Part shown: positions 16,842 to 26,302 of the stretch, piece by piece
How the letters are laid out: the number at the start of each line of letters is the position of its first letter
How positions within the stretch are numbered: position 1 is the first letter of the stretch
Assembly (NCBI GenBank): GCA_020073585.1
Contig: JAIQEV010000030.1
Coordinates: 1-42,806, forward strand
Reading direction: 5' to 3'
DNA from: Terriglobia bacterium
GTDB lineage: Bacteria; Acidobacteriota; Terriglobia; Acidiferrales; UBA7541
Length of the DNA: 42,806 nt
The notes under the pieces: model-generated
The model's input: the letters and a program-made list of their open reading frames with translations, nothing else
Database searches by the model: none
Told to the model about the DNA's origin: nothing
Position numbers and translations under genes: made by a program

Positions 16842-18308
16842 ATGCGCAAGCACCCCATGAAGCGCCTTCTCGGCAATCCCTGGCTGGCCCTCGTCGCGGG
16901 ACTCCTCCTGCGCCTCTTCTTCGTTTTCCGCTTTCCCTCGGATTCCGGCGACACCCCGCTCTACGAGGAGTTGGCCGCCAACTGGCTGCGGCACGGCGCC
17001 TTCGCCATGCGCATTGACGGTCAGCTCACCCCCGTGGATCTGCGCATGCCCGGCTACCCGGGCTTCCTCGCCGCCATCTATGCCCTCTCCGGCCACACCG
17101 GCGCCGCCGCCCGCCTCGCGGTCTCGCTCGCCCAGGTTTTTGTGGATCTGCTGTCCTGCCTGCTCATCGCCGCCCTGGCGGCGCTCCTCGCGCGCTTGAT
17201 GCCTTATCGGGCGCACCACCGCCGCATTTTTGTCGCCGCCCTCTGGCTTTCCCTGCTGTGTCCCTTCATCGCCAACTACACGGCGGTGCCGCTCACCGAG
17301 GTTCTTGCGGCCTTCCTCACGGCGGCAACCCTGCTCGCTCTGCTCGCGCTAATCGCGCCGGCCTGCGGCGAGCAGCTTTCCCTCTTCCAGTCGGCTTGGG
17401 CGGCCCGCAACGCCGAATCGATCTTGGCCGTTCTCGCCGGCTTCCTCACGGGTCTCGGGACGCTCTTCCGCCCCGAAGCGCCCCTCCTGCTCGCGGTGTC
17501 GTGGATCGTCCTGGCCTTCGTCTGGTTGCGCCGCCGCTGGGCGCACTGCCTGCGGCTCCTGGCGCTTTCGGCGCTGGGATGTCTCCTGCCGCTGGCCCCC
17601 TGGGCCGCGCGCAACGCCCTCACCCTGCACGAAGCGCAACTCCTCACGCCGCGCTATACCCAGCTTCCCGGCGAAATCGTGCCCCGCGGCTTCATCGCCT
17701 GGGAGAAGACCTGGCTCTGGCGCTTCCGCGACGTCTATCTCGTCTCCTGGAAGCTGGACCAGGAGCCCATCCTCATCGCGGAGATCCCCGCCGGCGCCTT
17801 TGACACTCCCGCGGAGAAGGCCCGCATCGCCGCCGCGCTCGCCGCGCACAACCGCACCCTGATTTTTACCGAGGAGGAAGACACCGTCTTCGCCGCCGTC
17901 GCCCGCGAACGCACCGCCCGCCATCCGCTGCGCACCTTGGTGCGCATCCCGCTGGCGCGCGCCGCAGCCATGTGGTTTACCCCGCGCATCGAGCTCCTGC
18001 CCTTTTCCGGAAATGTCTTCCCGTTGCGCGAAGCCTTCGCCGACGACCCCGTCGATCTTTCCGTCACCGCCGGCTTCTTCCTGCTCAATTTTTTCTACGT
18101 GGGACTTGCCGCGTGGGGCGCCCTGCGCCTCTGGCGCGGCGAGGCCGCGGCGCGCCCGGCCGTGGCCCTGCTCGCCGGCTACGTCCTCCTGCGCACCGCC
18201 TTCCTCACCACGATCGAAACTCCCGAGCCGCGTTACGTCATCCCCTGCTTCCCGATTCTGCTGGCCCTCGCCGCCCAGCTCTTCGCCCCCCGCGCGGACT
18301 CCCGGTAG
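16842..18308 (+). CDS. GT39-like membrane glycosyltransferase (ArnT/PMT-type)
   Basis: A 488-residue multi-pass protein. The start MRKHPMKRLLG is followed by a first helix. The first periplasmic loop contains SDSGDTPLYEELAANWLRHG and DLRMPGYPGFLAAIYALSG, typical of GT-C glycosyltransferases that use polyprenyl-phosphate sugars; the acidic residue after the first helix is the usual catalytic one. About nine further helices follow, plus a longer loop at 270-400. An alternative ATG at 16857 would remove five residues. It is divergent from the polymer synthase gene. The acceptor is unknown. Confidence 0.75.
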   Translation: MRKHPMKRLLGNPWLALVAGLLLRLFFVFRFPSDSGDTPLYEELAANWLRHGAFAMRIDGQLTPVDLRMPGYPGFLAAIYALSGHTGAAARLAVSLAQVFVDLLSCLLIAALAALLARLMPYRAHHRRIFVAALWLSLLCPFIANYTAVPLTEVLAAFLTAATLLALLALIAPACGEQLSLFQSAWAARNAESILAVLAGFLTGLGTLFRPEAPLLLAVSWIVLAFVWLRRRWAHCLRLLALSALGCLLPLAPWAARNALTLHEAQLLTPRYTQLPGEIVPRGFIAWEKTWLWRFRDVYLVSWKLDQEPILIAEIPAGAFDTPAEKARIAAALAAHNRTLIFTEEEDTVFAAVARERTARHPLRTLVRIPLARAAAMWFTPRIELLPFSGNVFPLREAFADDPVDLSVTAGFFLLNFFYVGLAAWGALRLWRGEAAARPAVALLAGYVLLRTAFLTTIETPEPRYVIPCFPILLALAAQLFAPRADSR

Positions 18309-18340
18309 CACAGGCTTCAGCCTGTGCTCTTGGTTTTTTC
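18307..18340 (+). terminator. Intrinsic terminator overlapping a stop codon
   Basis: A perfect 10-bp palindrome (18307-18316 with 18319-18328, two-base spacer) is followed by six T at 18334-18339. It begins inside the TAG stop of the glycosyltransferase gene. The very short loop means the last pairs will open in RNA. The element lies between convergent genes. Confidence 0.75.
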
Positions 18341-18346
18341 TTCTTC

Positions 18347-19774
18347 CTACGGGCGTTCCTCCGCCGGCTCGGGATGAATCGTCACCCGGTAGATTTGCGG
18401 AAAGCGTTCCTTCACGCGGTCCTCGATCGCCGCGGTCACGTCGTGCACCTGCGTAATCGGCAGCTCGCTGCGCATCGTGCAGTGGCACGACACCAGGATG
18501 CGGTGCTCCACCTGCCGCACCCGCACCTCGTGGCAGTTCAGCAGGCCGTCGAACCCCTTGGGCAGCAGATTCAGAAACTCCTCCACCTCCCGCGAGAGCT
18601 GCTTCAGCTCCCCCGCGCTGCTGTCGCTGGTTGCGATGCTCCTGCCCAGCGGCTCGATGTGGATGTTCACTTCCGTGCGCGCGTCGCGCAGCTCGCGGAT
18701 GCCGTCTTCCAGCTCCGTGGCCTGGCGGTGCGCTTCGCCCAGGCTCAGCTGTTCGTCCACTTCCAGGTGCAGCTCCACGAACAGCTTCCCGTCCTGCTGC
18801 TGCGCCGTCAGGTCGTGGATGGCCAGGCCCTTGCGCTGCGCCAGCGCGCGGATCGCTTCGAAGAGATGCTCGCCCTCCGGCGCCCGCGGCTCCACGTGCA
18901 CCATCACGTCCGCCGGCACGATCTCCCCGATGCGCGCCTCGATGGCGTCCGTCAGCGCGTGCACCTGCTCCAGGTTGGTGCTCCGCGGCACGCTCACCGT
19001 CACGTCCACGAAGTGCCGGTTGCCCGCGCGCCGCACGCGCACCCGCTCGGTATCCAGAATCCCGTCCATCTGCGCCACGGCCTGCGCGATGCGCCGCTGC
19101 AGTCCCACAGGCGCCGTGTCCAGCAGCGCGTCCAGCGTGCGCCGCCCCAGTTGCGAGCCCACCCAGATCACCACCCCGGCCACCGCCAGGGCCGCCAGCG
19201 CGTCCGCGTACACCAGCGAAGGGATGTTCCACGCTTCCCCCGCCCACACCAGCGCGATCCCCGTGATCACCACCAGCGTGCTCCACACGTCGGTCGAAAA
19301 ATGCAGCGCGTCCGCCTCCAGCGCCTCGCTCTGGAATTTCCGCGCCGCCTGCCCCAGCGCCCGCGCCCGTGTCAGGTCCACCAGCAGCGCCACGAAGAGC
19401 ACCACGATGGCCGTCAAGCTCGGCTGGATGTGCACGCTGCGGAAGAAGAGCCGCGCGAACGCCTCATAGATGATGTATAGCGCGGTGACCAGCAGCAGCC
19501 CGGTTTCCACGAACGCCGAAAAATTCTCGAACTTGCCGTGTCCGTAGGGGTGGTTCTCGTCCGCCGGCTGGTCCGCCATGCGCACCGACAGGTAGGTGAT
19601 CACCGCCGCCACCAGGTCCAGCCCCGAATGCAGCGCTTCCGACAGCACGCCCAGGCTGCCCGTGCGCAGCGTCAGAAACGTCTTCAGCCCCAGCAGCACC
19701 GCCGCCGAGCCCACGCTCAGCAGCGCCGCGTTGCGCTTCTCCCGCATGTCCTCGAGCAGCCGCGTGACCATCAT
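18347..19774 (-). CDS. Cation diffusion facilitator (CDF) transporter with three C-terminal dimerisation repeats
   Basis: A 475-residue proton-coupled divalent-metal exporter of the inner membrane. The transmembrane part is residues 1-210, with LSEALHSGLDL (His49, Asp53 in helix 2), the HPYGHGKFE loop (75-83), and ADALHFSTDVWS (His158, Asp162 in helix 5). The HD/HD metal site is typical of zinc-type CDFs, while bacterial YiiP has DD/HD. Usual family length is about 300. Here the cytoplasmic part is three similar alpha-beta repeats, about 218-290, 300-385 and 395-470, each ending in an xVxIHxEP-like strand. The last repeat has a CHC pair (LVSCHCTM). It is divergent from the M1 peptidase gene. 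Confidence 0.92.
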   Translation of the reverse strand: MMVTRLLEDMREKRNAALLSVGSAAVLLGLKTFLTLRTGSLGVLSEALHSGLDLVAAVITYLSVRMADQPADENHPYGHGKFENFSAFVETGLLLVTALYIIYEAFARLFFRSVHIQPSLTAIVVLFVALLVDLTRARALGQAARKFQSEALEADALHFSTDVWSTLVVITGIALVWAGEAWNIPSLVYADALAALAVAGVVIWVGSQLGRRTLDALLDTAPVGLQRRIAQAVAQMDGILDTERVRVRRAGNRHFVDVTVSVPRSTNLEQVHALTDAIEARIGEIVPADVMVHVEPRAPEGEHLFEAIRALAQRKGLAIHDLTAQQQDGKLFVELHLEVDEQLSLGEAHRQATELEDGIRELRDARTEVNIHIEPLGRSIATSDSSAGELKQLSREVEEFLNLLPKGFDGLLNCHEVRVRQVEHRILVSCHCTMRSELPITQVHDVTAAIEDRVKERFPQIYRVTIHPEPAEERP

Positions 19775-19862
19775 CGTCCGCTTAGACTACCTCAACTCGG
19801 GCTCTTGCGCCCCGGCAAGCTCCTCCGCAGAGCCCCGCCCGGCATCCGCCGCTCCGGCCGGG

Positions 19863-19868
19863 TATACT
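19863..19868 (+). promoter_or_regulatory. Candidate -10 of the M1 peptidase gene
   Basis: TATACT stands out in an otherwise GC-rich divergent region, 53 bases before the start codon at 19922. No clear -35 is seen. Confidence is low. Confidence 0.3.
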
Positions 19869-19921
19869 CTTGCGCGGCACGTGACCTTGGAGTACCTTCG
19901 CCGTACCTTTCTGGAGGCCTT

Positions 19922-22378
19922 ATGAAGCTTTCCCGGCTTCTTCCCCTGTTCCTGCTCGTCGCCGGTGTCTCTTCCACACACGCGCAGTCCGCGCCGGGCG
20001 CGGCGGACGCCGCCGCGGTGTGGCAGGCGCTTTCCGCGCCGACCATGGACCCCGCGAAATTCGCCCGCGTGGAAAACATCGAGATCGTCCGCGACCGCAT
20101 CCACATCAAGCTCCTGAAAGGCACCATCCAGTTTGCCCAGCCCGCCAATGGCGTCGTCTTCGCCGCCGTCTTCCACGGAGAAGGCCGCCTGCTGGCCGAC
20201 CCTCCCAACGCCATCGAGGCCTACGAGCTGCGCCTGTTCACCAAACAGGACAAGCTGGACATGGGCTTCAGTGAGGCGACCTTCAGCTTCACCGACAATT
20301 TTCTGGAGGAGGTCGCCCGCGAGGTGAAGTGGCTGCCCGGCGGGGGTGACGATCTCTACGCCAGGCGCCAGCAGGAGCGCGAGGATCTCGGCGCCACCTA
20401 TCTCCCGCACCTCTTCAAGAGCGTGCTCTCGGGCGATCGCAAGCGCACTGCCTACTTCCTCGCCGACCTGAAAACCAAGGACAAGGGCTGGGTCGAAGTC
20501 CGCGACGACGCCATGCAGCCCGAGGAACTCCGCGTCGGCCGCTGGGGCGACATCGGCCCCGTCAAGATCCCCGACGTGTGGATGAATTTCCCCGCCGCCG
20601 GCCGCGATCCCCGCCATGCCTACGACGATCCCGCCGCGCGCATGGATTATCTGATTCCGTCCTACAAAATTGACGCCAGCGTCGCGGACAACGCCGATCT
20701 TCACGCCACCGCCCGCGTCACCGTTGCTCCGCGCTATTCCGGCGAGCGCGTTCTTTTGTTCACCATGGATTCCAACCTGCGCCTCAGCGCGATCAAGGAC
20801 TCCCAGGGCCGTAGCCTCGGCTATTTCCAGCCGCAAGAGAGGAAGGACCGCTACCAGTCTTATGGCAATTACGTTGCCGTCGTGCTGCAGGACGCGACGC
20901 AGGCCGCGCGGAAGGAAACTCTGGAATTCCAGTACGGCGGCAAGCGCGCCGTTCGCCGTGTGGGCGATGGCAACTACTTCTGCGAAAGCTTCGGCTGGTA
21001 TCCGGCGATCTTCGCCGGCGAACTCGGCGTGGAGGAGGCCGCCTTCCGCTCCGATTTCGAGCTCACCTTTCGCAGCCCGAAAAAATACAGCCTCGTCGCT
21101 ACCGGTCATAAGGCCGGCGAAACCGTCGAAGGAAACCTGCGCGTCACCGCCTGGAAAAGCGAGATTCCCCTCGCTTTCGCCGGCTTCGCCTTCGGCGACT
21201 ACAAGATCTACACCGAAAAGGTCGGCGATATCGAAGTGCAGGTCTATGCCAACCGGGAGCCGGACGACCTGCTCAAGTCCATCCAGCACATCTTTGACGA
21301 CCCCGCGCGCGATCTCGCCCGCGGACCCAATGCCAGCCACATCCAGTTCGCCGCCATCGGCGAGCTCAACCCCGCCGCGCTCGCCAAGACCATCGGCGTC
21401 GAAACCTCCAACACCCTGCGCGTCTTTCAGAACTACTTCGGCCCCTATCCCTACAAGCAAATCGCCGTCACCAACATTATCGGTTCTTACGGCCAGGGCT
21501 GGCCCGGCCTCCTCTATCTCGGCTGGTTCACCTTTCTCGATTCCACCCAGCGCAACGCCCTGGGCATCAAGAATCAAGTGGGCCTCACCGATTTCTTCCG
21601 GGGCCACGAAAGCTCCCACCAATGGTGGGGCCATCGCGTGGGCTGGAAGAGTTACCACGACCAGTGGCTTTCCGAAGGCTTCGCCGAATTCTCCGGCAAA
21701 CTCTACGTGCAGTTCCGCGATCCCAAGGAATTTCGCGAACAGTTTCGCCGGGACAAGGATTTGCTCCACGCCGGCGACATTCACAGCCACTCCGTCGACT
21801 CCCTCGGCCCTATCTGGATGGGCCGCCGCATCGCCTCCTCGGAAACCAGTCCGTCTTCCTATCAGAATCTCATCTACTCCAAAGGCGGCTACGTCCTGCA
21901 GATGCTGCGCATCCAGCTCCACGATTCCCGCAATCCCGACCCCGATCATCTTTTCAAGGAAATGATGCAGGACTACTGCAAGACCTTCGACAACCAGCCC
22001 GCCTCCACCGAGGATTTCAAGGCCATTGTGGAAAAGCACATGACCCGCAACATGGACCTCGACGACAATCGCAAAATGGATTGGTTCTTCAACCAGTACG
22101 TCTACGGCGTCGGCATCCCGCAGTATTCCTTTCACGCCACAACCGAGATGACGCCCGATGGCAAGACCCGCGTCAAAGGACAGCTCTCCCGCAGCGGCGT
22201 CCCCGACACCTGGAAGGACTCCGTGCCCATCTACGTGCACATGGGCGATAAGGCCGTTCGCGTGGGCTCCATCGCCGCCACCCATCCCACCGAGTCCGTG
22301 GAATTTCTGGTGCCTGCGAAGGTTGACCGCATCACCATCAATGACAACGAAGATCTTCTCGCGGATGTAAAGCAGTAA
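19922..22378 (+). CDS. Exported M1-family zinc metallopeptidase
   Basis: An 818-residue aminopeptidase-like protein. Residues 1-22 are a signal peptide (LLPLFLLVAGVSSTHAQ). The gluzincin site is intact: HESSH at 562-566 and the third ligand Glu585 (WLSEGFAEF), giving HExxH-x18-E. The usual GAMEN exopeptidase motif is not obvious; the region before the site is YGQGWPGLLYLGW. So it may be a divergent member acting as an endopeptidase or on special substrates. A long N-terminal region (23-250) precedes the M1 N-domain. GGAGG lies four bases before the ATG. A hairpin terminator follows. The opposite-strand neighbours are an exported TldD-like pair. Confidence 0.85.
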   Translation: MKLSRLLPLFLLVAGVSSTHAQSAPGAADAAAVWQALSAPTMDPAKFARVENIEIVRDRIHIKLLKGTIQFAQPANGVVFAAVFHGEGRLLADPPNAIEAYELRLFTKQDKLDMGFSEATFSFTDNFLEEVAREVKWLPGGGDDLYARRQQEREDLGATYLPHLFKSVLSGDRKRTAYFLADLKTKDKGWVEVRDDAMQPEELRVGRWGDIGPVKIPDVWMNFPAAGRDPRHAYDDPAARMDYLIPSYKIDASVADNADLHATARVTVAPRYSGERVLLFTMDSNLRLSAIKDSQGRSLGYFQPQERKDRYQSYGNYVAVVLQDATQAARKETLEFQYGGKRAVRRVGDGNYFCESFGWYPAIFAGELGVEEAAFRSDFELTFRSPKKYSLVATGHKAGETVEGNLRVTAWKSEIPLAFAGFAFGDYKIYTEKVGDIEVQVYANREPDDLLKSIQHIFDDPARDLARGPNASHIQFAAIGELNPAALAKTIGVETSNTLRVFQNYFGPYPYKQIAVTNIIGSYGQGWPGLLYLGWFTFLDSTQRNALGIKNQVGLTDFFRGHESSHQWWGHRVGWKSYHDQWLSEGFAEFSGKLYVQFRDPKEFREQFRRDKDLLHAGDIHSHSVDSLGPIWMGRRIASSETSPSSYQNLIYSKGGYVLQMLRIQLHDSRNPDPDHLFKEMMQDYCKTFDNQPASTEDFKAIVEKHMTRNMDLDDNRKMDWFFNQYVYGVGIPQYSFHATTEMTPDGKTRVKGQLSRSGVPDTWKDSVPIYVHMGDKAVRVGSIAATHPTESVEFLVPAKVDRITINDNEDLLADVKQ

Positions 22379-22383
22379 GCAGG

Positions 22384-22408
22384 GCAGGGCAAAACACCCT
22401 GTATTTTG
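22384..22408 (+). terminator. Putative terminator after the M1 peptidase gene
   Basis: A CAGGG/CCCTG stem (22385-22389 with 22397-22401) has an A-rich seven-base loop and is followed by TATTTTGG. It is short but well placed, just after the stop codon. Confidence 0.5.
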
Positions 22409-22475
22409 GCAGGCACAAATAGGAAACCGCCGCCCGGCGCCCGTTTACGCTTGGAAGGGAACGACACCCCCGGAC

Positions 22476-22535
22476 GCAAGCGCGCTTCCCCAGCGCTTGC
22501 AACTTTCAACTTTGAACTGTCGACTTTTAACTTCC
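22476..22535. repeat. Inverted repeat and AACTTT-type short repeats between convergent genes
   Basis: An 8-bp inverted repeat, GCAAGCGC/GCGCTTGC (22476-22483 with 22493-22500), is followed at once by a run built of AACTTT-like units (about 22500-22535), unlike the surrounding GC-rich sequence. It may be the terminator of the minus-strand TldE-like gene or a dispersed short repeat. Confidence 0.45.
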
Positions 22536-22539
22536 TTCG

Positions 22540-24369
22540 CTACTTCGCCGTCAGCGGCGGCGCCGGCAGCAGCGGTAGCCGCTTCGGCTCGCCGCGCGCC
22601 CCGCGCACTTCCAGCTCGTCGAAGAGCAGCGACGGCGCCACCACCGACGCCGGCAGCCCGCCCTGCGCCGATCCGAACGCGCCCAGCGCCGTCCCCGCGA
22701 AGCCCGCGATCTGGCTCTGCATGTAGTTGTAGACGAACGCATCGTTGCCGATCCCCGCGACGTTGCGCAGCGCCCGCGTGTTGATCCCGATCAGCCGCGC
22801 CCCGCGCACCAGCTCTTCGCGCCCGTCCGCCGGGTACACCCGGTAGATGACCAGCGGCAGACGGTCGCCCGTCCCCGCGCCGCCCCCGAAGCTCGCCAGC
22901 AGCTCGGAAAAATCGTCCTGCCGCTGCAGGCTCAACGCCGGATTATCCATTTCCCGCACCACCAGGCAGTACGGCAGCTTCTCCTCGCGGCACTTGTCCA
23001 GGAACCGTTTGCGCAGCTCCTCGGGCGAAACGCTGGCGCTCGAGGTGAACAGCACATTGCTCATCGTCGGCCGCGGATCGTTCAGAAACGCCGAGCGCCC
23101 GTGCCCGTTCGAGCCCGCAAAGTCCGGCCCCGGCCGCCGCGACATCAGCAGATTCTTCAGCGTCCCGTTTTCCGCCAGCGTCACTTTCTGCGCCCGCACT
23201 CCCTCTTCGTCCACCGCGTACCCGCCCAGCAGCGCCCGGCCCTGAAACTCCGTGGCCCCCGGATCGTCCACCAGCGTTACGCTCGCCGGCAGCACCCGCG
23301 CTCCGATCCGCCCCACCCAGTCGCTCCGTCCGCCCAGCCCGCTGAGCATCTGCTCCACCACCGGCTGAAACGACAGCGGCGGCCGCGACCCGTTCAGCGC
23401 CGGCCCCAGCACTTGCGCCACCAGCGGCGCCGCCGCCCGCGCTTCGAACAGCACCGGCCCGGTGTAATCCTGCGCCGGCGGCGCCGCGCGCATCGCCAGC
23501 AGTTCCGCCGCCGCGACGTCCAGGCCCTTGTGCACCGCATCCGCTGCCGGCAGCTCCGCCGGCCGCCCCGCATACGCCGCATAGTAATGATGCAGCGCCA
23601 TGCCGTCTTCGCCCAGCGTGTCGAATCCCGCCTCGATCGCCGCCAGCCGGCGGCTGCTGCGGATCTCCGTGCCCTCGCTGGTCAGCAGGTATTGCGTGGC
23701 GTAGACCAGGTAGTAGGTCACCCGCGAGTTATAGAGCTGCGGATACGCGCGCAGCGCCGCCGAAGCCTCCCGCGCCTCCTGCTCCCAGTTCCGCGTGCTC
23801 CAGTCCGGCTCCAGCCGCGGCCCGATCGAGACCAGCGCATCCTCCCGCGAAAAATCGTCGGTCTCCGGCGGCCGCGCCAGGCTGCTCAGATACGCCTGCT
23901 TGCGCGAATAGGTCTCCACCGCTTCCTTGAACGCCTGATCCGTGGCGATCCACAGGTCCTGGCGCAGCGAATCGTAGTCCCGGTCGATGCCCACCGCCCC
24001 GGTGGGGCCGATGAAGCCGCGGAACCCGTCGTCGCTGATGAAATTCGAGCTGTCCAGCTTGTAGCTGCCGATGCGCGCGTCCACGTCCATGAAGCGGTTG
24101 CGCGTCGTGGTGCTGGACACCAGCGCCCCGAACTCCGCCACCACCTGCTTCACCTCCAGGTCCAGCAGCCGGTACTGCAAAAAGTACGGCCGCACGGGCT
24201 GCTCCGTCCCTGGGATGCGCAGCTCCAGCCGCGCTTTGGCCCGCGCCATTTCGTCGCGCATGGCCCGCAGCGTCTGGTCGTTGTCCTTGCTTTGCGCGCG
24301 CAGCGGCGCGCCGTTCAGCAACGCGGCTCCCGCCAGCAGCAGCACGCCAATACGCATCGCGCGGCTCAT
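22540..24369 (-). CDS. Exported TldE/PmbA-like partner subunit lacking the metal site
   Basis: A 609-residue protein of the TldD/PmbA superfamily. Residues 1-25 are a signal peptide (IGVLLLAGAALLNGAPLRAQ). It shares with the upstream gene the SREDALVSIGPR block, the YYxVYAT/QYxxTSEGT strand, the GYAVDEEGVRAQK segment and the closing ASVVAPSLLFDELEV. Where the upstream paralogue has HEVFGH this one has FEARAAAPL, and the C-terminal metal-ligand Cys is missing. It therefore resembles the catalytically inert partner of TldD/TldE heterodimers. The ATG at 24369 has GGAGG six bases ahead and overlaps the upstream stop (ATGA). Confidence 0.85.
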   Translation of the reverse strand: MSRAMRIGVLLLAGAALLNGAPLRAQSKDNDQTLRAMRDEMARAKARLELRIPGTEQPVRPYFLQYRLLDLEVKQVVAEFGALVSSTTTRNRFMDVDARIGSYKLDSSNFISDDGFRGFIGPTGAVGIDRDYDSLRQDLWIATDQAFKEAVETYSRKQAYLSSLARPPETDDFSREDALVSIGPRLEPDWSTRNWEQEAREASAALRAYPQLYNSRVTYYLVYATQYLLTSEGTEIRSSRRLAAIEAGFDTLGEDGMALHHYYAAYAGRPAELPAADAVHKGLDVAAAELLAMRAAPPAQDYTGPVLFEARAAAPLVAQVLGPALNGSRPPLSFQPVVEQMLSGLGGRSDWVGRIGARVLPASVTLVDDPGATEFQGRALLGGYAVDEEGVRAQKVTLAENGTLKNLLMSRRPGPDFAGSNGHGRSAFLNDPRPTMSNVLFTSSASVSPEELRKRFLDKCREEKLPYCLVVREMDNPALSLQRQDDFSELLASFGGGAGTGDRLPLVIYRVYPADGREELVRGARLIGINTRALRNVAGIGNDAFVYNYMQSQIAGFAGTALGAFGSAQGGLPASVVAPSLLFDELEVRGARGEPKRLPLLPAPPLTAK

Positions 24370-26132
24370 CGTCCGCCTCCCGTTTTCACCGCGTCGTGCG
24401 CCGGCGGCGGCAGGATCGGCGGCTTGTCCGTCGCGCTTTCCTTCTTCTGTACTTCCAGCTCGGAGATCAGAATCGCCGGCGAGGCCGCTGACACCGGCAC
24501 CGATCCCGATTCCGCTCCGCAATATCCGTTGAACACTTCCGGCGTGTCCCCGGTCGCCACGATCTTCGTCAGCGACACCAGCGGCGTCCCCACGATGTCC
24601 ACCCCGCGCACCAGTTCATCCGGCCGCCCGTCCGTGTACACCTTGTAGACCACCAGCGGCAGCACCTGAAACGCCTGCGGCTGCCCCCGCCCGGTGAAGG
24701 TGAACCCGCCTTCGATGTCGTCGATCAGCAGCCCGAACGGTTTGCCCTGTTCCTTGGCCAGCGCGATCAGCTTCGCGCGCAGTTGCGCGTTCGTCACCAT
24801 CTTGCTGCTCTGCACGATCAGGTTGCCCTGCCGCGACACCGGCGCGTAGCCCACCTGCCGCCGCCCGTGCCCGTTCGAGTGCGGAAATCCCAGCAGCGGC
24901 GACCGCGACATCTCGAAGCCCCGCAGGATGCCGTGCTCCACCAGCGGCGTTCGCTGCGCCGGCACGCCCTCGTCGTCGAACTGGTAGTAGCCCAGCAGGT
25001 CCGTCTTCCCCAGCCGCCGCATCGTCGGATCGTCCGTGATGCTCAGAAAATCCGGAAAAATCGCCTCGCCCACCTTGCGCGCAAACGTCTGCCCTTCGCT
25101 GATGTCCTTCTGCCGGTGGCCTTCGGCGCGGTGCCCGAACACTTCGTGGAAGAAAACCGCCGCCGCCCGCCCCGTGAGCATCGCCGGGCCCGCCGTGGGT
25201 TCGATCAGCGGCGCCGCCACCAGGCCCTCCAGCTCCTTGCGCAGCGTGGCCTCCGCCGCATACACGGCTTTGTCGTCCGGGGCCTCCCCCGGGTTCACCC
25301 AGTCGAAGTTGTAGTAGCGGTTGATATCCATCCCGTCCGGCGCTTTGCCCTGGATGAACAGCTCCAGGCGGTAGCGCGTCTGCCCGAACTGCAGTTGCGT
25401 CCCCTCGCTGGTCGCCTGGTACTGCGTCTGCGCCTGCGCCGTGAACGTCACGATGGAGTTGATGATCGCCGGGGATGCGCGCAGCGCCTGCGTGTACGCC
25501 CGCACCTTCTGTTCCCACGGCTTGCGGTCCAGCGTGAACGCCGCCCGCGGCCCGATCGCCGTATGCGCCTCTTCCCGCGAAAAATCCGGCGCCTGCCCTT
25601 CCGCTGTCTCCACCTTCACCTCTTTGCCGGTCTTGATCTTCATCAGCGCTTCCGCCGCCGCCCGGTACTGCCGGTCGGTCTCCAGCCAGATCGTCCGCCG
25701 CAGCACCTCCGCGTCGTCGTCCAGCGGCGCCGGCCCCCCGGGGCCCGCCGTCGGCGATGGCCGCTCGCCCACCTTGCGCGTGTTGTCCAGCGCGTAGCTG
25801 CCCGCGCGCACCGCCACTTCCAGCCAGCGGCTCTTGCCCTCGGTGCTCGAGAGCAGCGCCCCGTTCGAACCTGACACCTCGGCCCGCTGCGTCTCCGTCA
25901 CCGTGTAGCCGATGTAGTAGGCCGGCGGATCGAGCTTTCCCAGAACCCCCAGCGAGCGCTCCAGTTCCGTCTTCATCGCGTCCAGCAATGGCGAGCGCGC
26001 GGCGGCCTGGCCGGGCTCCGCGCCGTCCCGCGGCGCCGCCTGCGCCGCTGGCACGTTCACCGGCACGCTCGCGCTCGCTACGCTGAGGATGAGAAGCAGG
26101 GGTAGCCGCATGATGCGCTTGAGCTGGTTCAA
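24366..26132 (-). CDS. Exported TldD-like zinc metallopeptidase
   Basis: A 588-residue metallopeptidase of the TldD/PmbA superfamily (M103). The HExxxH site HEVFGH is at residues 329-334, and the likely third ligand Cys538 lies in NGYCGAESG. A signal peptide (LPLLLILSVASASVPVNVPAAQA) directs it out of the cytoplasm, unlike classical TldD. TldD/TldE complexes act on unfolded peptides and on modified-peptide precursors. The start is a TTG at 26132 with GAGG six bases upstream; an ATG at 26111 is the alternative and keeps the signal peptide. It is followed by the site-less paralogue with a 4-base overlap, suggesting a heterodimer. Confidence 0.88.
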   Translation of the reverse strand: MNQLKRIMRLPLLLILSVASASVPVNVPAAQAAPRDGAEPGQAAARSPLLDAMKTELERSLGVLGKLDPPAYYIGYTVTETQRAEVSGSNGALLSSTEGKSRWLEVAVRAGSYALDNTRKVGERPSPTAGPGGPAPLDDDAEVLRRTIWLETDRQYRAAAEALMKIKTGKEVKVETAEGQAPDFSREEAHTAIGPRAAFTLDRKPWEQKVRAYTQALRASPAIINSIVTFTAQAQTQYQATSEGTQLQFGQTRYRLELFIQGKAPDGMDINRYYNFDWVNPGEAPDDKAVYAAEATLRKELEGLVAAPLIEPTAGPAMLTGRAAAVFFHEVFGHRAEGHRQKDISEGQTFARKVGEAIFPDFLSITDDPTMRRLGKTDLLGYYQFDDEGVPAQRTPLVEHGILRGFEMSRSPLLGFPHSNGHGRRQVGYAPVSRQGNLIVQSSKMVTNAQLRAKLIALAKEQGKPFGLLIDDIEGGFTFTGRGQPQAFQVLPLVVYKVYTDGRPDELVRGVDIVGTPLVSLTKIVATGDTPEVFNGYCGAESGSVPVSAASPAILISELEVQKKESATDKPPILPPPAHDAVKTGGGR

Positions 26133-26302
26133 AGGGAGCCTCGTTTTCGCCGGTCGCAGAGCCGCCGGTGTTTCAAGTGCCCGCGGAGCGGGCCACGCAC
26201 GATCTTAGACCTATCCGCCAAAAATTCAGTGTACGCCACTGCCACGGCGCGGCACAAATTCCCATTTTTCCGTGCGTTCTCTTCGATGGCGGGGGCGGGA
26301 TT

